DNA of 33,286 nucleotides, taken from the NCBI GenBank assembly GCA_026387265.1, contig JAPLLZ010000027.1, positions 1-33,286 on the forward strand, written 5' to 3'. Shown here in pieces: positions 30,773 to 33,286 of the stretch (within the stretch, counting starts at the first letter, position 1; each line of letters starts with the position of its first letter). Origin of the DNA: Candidatus Omnitrophota bacterium. GTDB taxonomy: Bacteria; Omnitrophota; Gorgyraeia; Gygaellales; Profunditerraquicolaceae. The translations under genes were made by a program, and so were the position numbers. A model generated the notes under the pieces. That model saw only the letters and a program-made list of their open reading frames with translations. It searched no databases and was not told the origin of the DNA.

Positions 30773-31667
30773 AAAAATAGGTTTATTTTTTGCATTTTTA
30801 TTTCTTACCTGCACACAATTATCAGCAGTTGAAGTTAAAGAAATAAAATCTAATTCTGTAGCCAAGGATTCCAAGGAGTCTGAGCAGCAGATCGGGGATT
30901 TTTCTCTTTCCGGATTTGGGGATAAAGGGAAGAAATCTTGGGATATCGCTGGTAAATCCGCAGATATATTTAATGAAGTAGTTAAATTAAAGCAAGTAGT
31001 AGGCAATAATTATGCGCCGAATGATACGATTAATTTAACCGCAGACAACGGGGATTTCGATAAAAAAAGCGGCGTAGTGCATTTACAGGATAATGTGGTA
31101 ATTACTACGACCAGCGGATCTAAGCTCACTACGGATACCTTGGATTGGGACCGCAAGCAGCAGATTGTGAAGACTTTGGACAAAGTTAATCTTGCCCGCC
31201 AGGACATGAATCTTTGCGGCCAAGGCGCTCAAGGGCAGACTGCCCTGCAGCAGATCGTGGTGAATAAGGATGTAAGATTAGATATTCAAGCTCAGGATAA
31301 ACAGATAAATAAGAAAGAGAAAATTGTGATTACTTGCGATGGGCCTCTAGAGGTAGATTATGAAAAAAATATTGCCATATTTAATAAAAATGTTAAAGTA
31401 GAAAAGCCGGATTTAACCATCTATAGCGATAAAATGCAGGTTTATTTTACTCCGAAACAGCAGGATAATTCATCGGCTAAAGGGCTAGCGACAATGTCTA
31501 GTTCCGTGAATAAGATTGTTGCTTTAGGCAATGTGCGGATATTACGCGGTGAGAATATTTCTTATAGCCAGGAAGCAATTTATACTTCTGTAGATAAAAA
31601 AATAACTTTAACCGGCAGGCCACAAATAATAATTTACCAAACGGAGAATATCGATGCGGCTTCTTGA
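30762..31667 (+). CDS. LptC-LptA fusion, LPS transport bridge protein
   Basis: 301 aa. Residues 1-21 are a signal peptide ([19 protein letters not shown]). After a variable linker, residues about 85-180 resemble Lpt[41 protein letters not shown] and GQGAQGQ. Residues about 185-300 resemble LptA/Ost[33 protein letters not shown] and [14 protein letters not shown]. No separate lptC or lptA lies between kdsC and lptB, where they usually sit, and the length equals the two beta-jellyroll domains together. It would bridge the LptB2FG transporter to the outer membrane. The predicted signal peptide may serve as anchor instead of being cleaved. It overlaps lptB by 14 nt. Confidence 0.82.
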   Translation: MKHKKIGLFFAFLFLTCTQLSAVEVKEIKSNSVAKDSKESEQQIGDFSLSGFGDKGKKSWDIAGKSADIFNEVVKLKQVVGNNYAPNDTINLTADNGDFDKKSGVVHLQDNVVITTTSGSKLTTDTLDWDRKQQIVKTLDKVNLARQDMNLCGQGAQGQTALQQIVVNKDVRLDIQAQDKQINKKEKIVITCDGPLEVDYEKNIAIFNKNVKVEKPDLTIYSDKMQVYFTPKQQDNSSAKGLATMSSSVNKIVALGNVRILRGENISYSQEAIYTSVDKKITLTGRPQIIIYQTENIDAAS

Positions 31668-32376
31668 AACCAAAGGCTTAGCTAAATCTTATGATGGCCG
31701 CCAGGTAGTTAAGGGCGTGGATATCACGGTTAAGCGCGGAGAGATTGTTGGCCTCCTGGGGCCTAATGGTGCGGGCAAAACCACTACTTTTTATATGATT
31801 GTTGGTATTGTGCCTCCGAATAAGGGGACGATTGTTTTTGATAATCATGATATTACCAATATGGCGATTCATGAACGGGCGCGTTTTGGCATAGGTTACT
31901 TAGCCCAGGAGCCTTCAATATTCCGTAAGCTGACCGTTGAAGATAATATTAATGCAATCCTGGAAACTCTTTCTTTGGGCAGGGCAGAGAGAAAACGCAG
32001 GTTGGCTGCTTTATTAGAAGAATTAAATATCGCGCATTTAGCCAAAAATAAAGCCTATACTTTAAGCGGCGGAGAAAGAAGGCGCTTGGAGATTACCCGG
32101 GCTTTGGTTACTAATCCTTCTTTTATACTCTTGGATGAACCTTTCAGCGGAATTGATCCGATCGTGGTTAATGAAGCTCAGGAAATTATTAAAGAATTAA
32201 AAGCCAAAGGCTTGGGAATTTTATTGACTGATCATAATGTACGTGAAACCCTGTCTATTACTGACCGGGCGTATTTAATTTCAGAGGGATCGATTCTTAT
32301 TTCGGGTACGGCGCATGATTTGATTAATCACCCGCAAGCGCGTCAGGTTTATTTGGGTGAGAAGTTTAGGATGTAA
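31654..32376 (+). CDS. lptB: LPS export ABC transporter ATP-binding protein
   Basis: 240 aa. Walker A is [19 protein letters not shown], the Q-loop is [20 protein letters not shown], the signature is [11 protein letters not shown], Walker B is [14 protein letters not shown] and the switch is [10 protein letters not shown]. The ALNRL-free, EPSIFRKL segment and gene position after the LptC/A gene identify LptB rather than a branched-chain amino acid transporter ATPase. It drives LPS extraction by LptFG, which are not in this window. Confidence 0.96.
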   Translation: MRLLETKGLAKSYDGRQVVKGVDITVKRGEIVGLLGPNGAGKTTTFYMIVGIVPPNKGTIVFDNHDITNMAIHERARFGIGYLAQEPSIFRKLTVEDNINAILETLSLGRAERKRRLAALLEELNIAHLAKNKAYTLSGGERRRLEITRALVTNPSFILLDEPFSGIDPIVVNEAQEIIKELKAKGLGILLTDHNVRETLSITDRAYLISEGSILISGTAHDLINHPQARQVYLGEKFRM

Positions 32377-32383
32377 AAGGTAT

Positions 32384-32523
32384 ATTCCGTCTCAGGAGCT
32401 ACACCGAAATTTTCTAAAATTTCGGTGTATTCGACGGAATTAATTCGCAGACGTGGATTCGTTTAATAGAAACCACTACAACTTATGTCGCACTTTGTGC
32501 TCCATAAGTTGTCTGCTCATTAA
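32384..32523 (-). repeat. Composite palindromic element, copy A2, in the tig 5' leader
   Basis: Read on the minus strand from 32523. P1 has arms 32503-32512 and 32478-32487 (ACAACTTATG/CATAAGTTGT) with inner CAC-aaa-GTG. P2 has GTGG/CCAC ends. P3 has ATTCCGTC/GACGGAAT ends (32384-32391, 32433-32440) enclosing a perfect 14-bp hairpin, TACACCGAAATTTT/AAAATTTCGGTGTA (32400-32429). It has the same order, the same 35-nt P1 span and the same orientation to the following gene as copy A1 at 1675-1807. It fills the whole lptB-tig spacer; no T-run terminator is present. Confidence 0.82.
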
Positions 32524-32535
32524 GAAAGGGATCAA

Positions 32536-33286
32536 ATGAAAACGGAAGTTAAGAAGTTAGATAGTACAAAGTGCGAGATTAGCGTAGCAGTAAATGGCGA
32601 GCAGATTAAAAATAAATTTGAAGAAATTTTTGCTCAAGTATCCAAAGAAGCTAAGGTTCCGGGGTTTCGTCCGGGGAAAGCCCCGCGGGATGTTTTAGAG
32701 AAACATTATGCTTCCCGGGTGCATGAGCAGGTTTTAAAAGAGCTGGTTCCGGATGTTTATAATCAGGCAATTGCGGCGGAGAAATTGGATGTGATTGAGT
32801 TGCCGCAGATAACTGATGTTAAGCTTGACCGCAGCAATCTTTCTTTTAAGGCGGTAGTAGAAGTTACTCCGGAGATTGCCGTCAAGAATTATAAAGGTCT
32901 ACCTATAAAATATAAAGCAGTGACGGTAGACAGTGATGAAGTAAAAAGGCATATTGATTCAGTTAAAGAGTCGCGCAAAGCCGATAATCTCGACGATAAA
33001 TTCAGTCGTTCTTTAGGTTATCCAAATTTGGCGGAGTTAGAAAAGGCAGTGGAAAGGCAGATTTTTATTACTAAAGAAAATCAGCAACGTCAGGGAGTGG
33101 AGACTGAATTAATTGAAAACCTAACCAAAGGTTTAGAATTTAAGTTGCCGCAAGGATTAGTAGAGCGGCAAACTCAGGATATGCTCAGGCAGACTAAAAT
33201 TGATCTGGCGATGAAGGGTATTCCTCGGGATAAGATTGATGAGCAGGATAAAGTTCTTTTAGAAAGCATCCAGCCGGAAGCCAAAA
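32536..33286 (+). CDS. tig: Trigger factor lacking the PPIase domain, cut by window end
   Basis: 250 codons from ATG 32536, open at the window edge and so absent from the ORF track. Residues 1-120 form the ribosome-binding domain: MKTEVKKLDSTKCEISV, with the ribosome-docking loop VPGFRPGKAPRDVLEKHY, and VVEVTPEIAVKNYKGL at its end. The FKBP-like PPIase domain (about 95 residues) should follow near residue 145. Instead the sequence goes directly from DEVKRHIDSVKES to the C-terminal chaperone region (LDDKFSRSLGYPNLAELEKAV). It folds nascent chains at the ribosome exit. AAAGGG precedes the start. clpP/clpX, common neighbours of tig, would lie beyond the window if present. Confidence 0.9.
   Translation, partial: MKTEVKKLDSTKCEISVAVNGEQIKNKFEEIFAQVSKEAKVPGFRPGKAPRDVLEKHYASRVHEQVLKELVPDVYNQAIAAEKLDVIELPQITDVKLDRSNLSFKAVVEVTPEIAVKNYKGLPIKYKAVTVDSDEVKRHIDSVKESRKADNLDDKFSRSLGYPNLAELEKAVERQIFITKENQQRQGVETELIENLTKGLEFKLPQGLVERQTQDMLRQTKIDLAMKGIPRDKIDEQDKVLLESIQPEAK

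Noticed and set aside
32384-32440. Intrinsic terminator of the lpt operon
   Set aside because: The hairpin is followed by TTCGACGGAATT rather than a T-run, and it is part of the two-copy element A.

Overview
The window reads as a gene-dense chromosome segment from a Gram-negative, lipopolysaccharide-making bacterium outside the well-studied phyla. It carries lipid A and Kdo genes (lpxK, a LpxL-like acyltransferase, waaA, kdsA/B/C/D), a heptose-7-phosphate kinase, several heptosyltransferase-type GT9 modules and Lpt export genes. It also has a SpoVG protein, a deoxyhypusine-synthase-like protein and a bacterial Ski2-like helicase. This mix, the many fused glycosyltransferases and the palindromic repeats in the spacers resemble genomes of candidate phylum Omnitrophota (old OP3) or relatives. 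That placement is inference from gene content, not a phylogeny.

Layout. 1-1674 (minus) is a 3'-truncated Ski2-like helicase whose DExH motif reads VLIH. It is divergent from 1885-3010 (DUF3786-like protein, thermonuclease). 3152-8494 is a mostly tight run: aroC, an FxLYD-like protein, spoVG, aroK, dprA and topA. A secreted TPR protein (8587-9624) separates topA from xerC/D. 9666-15737 holds waaA, greA, a membrane protein, a 55-aa ORF missed by the ORF track, a purine-type deaminase, an OsmC protein, a STAS-PilZ protein and a HAD phosphatase. 15850-25586 is the envelope glycolipid block: half-size GDT1 transporter, lpxK, a LpxL-like acyltransferase that appears frameshifted into an ELM1-like glycosyltransferase, a GT4-GT9 fusion, a GT4, a GT9 and a GT9-GT9 fusion. 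25688-32376 is a compact operon-like run: DHS-like protein, rfaE1, kdsB, kdsA, kdsD, kdsC, an apparent LptC-LptA fusion and lptB. It is followed by a trigger factor (cut by the window end) that lacks the PPIase domain.

How the genes work together. kdsD, kdsA, kdsC and kdsB make CMP-Kdo, waaA adds Kdo to lipid A finished by LpxK and the acyltransferase, rfaE1 feeds heptose donor synthesis, the GT9/GT4 proteins would build the core, and LptC/A/B export the product.

Structure outside genes. No spacer exceeds about 210 bp. Most spacers over about 65 bp are filled by short inverted repeats of at least six unrelated families. Several of these reach into the neighbouring stop or start codons. One family occurs twice, upstream of the helicase and of tig, with compensatory base changes in its stems. 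No tRNA, rRNA, CRISPR array, transposase or convincing intrinsic terminator was found.
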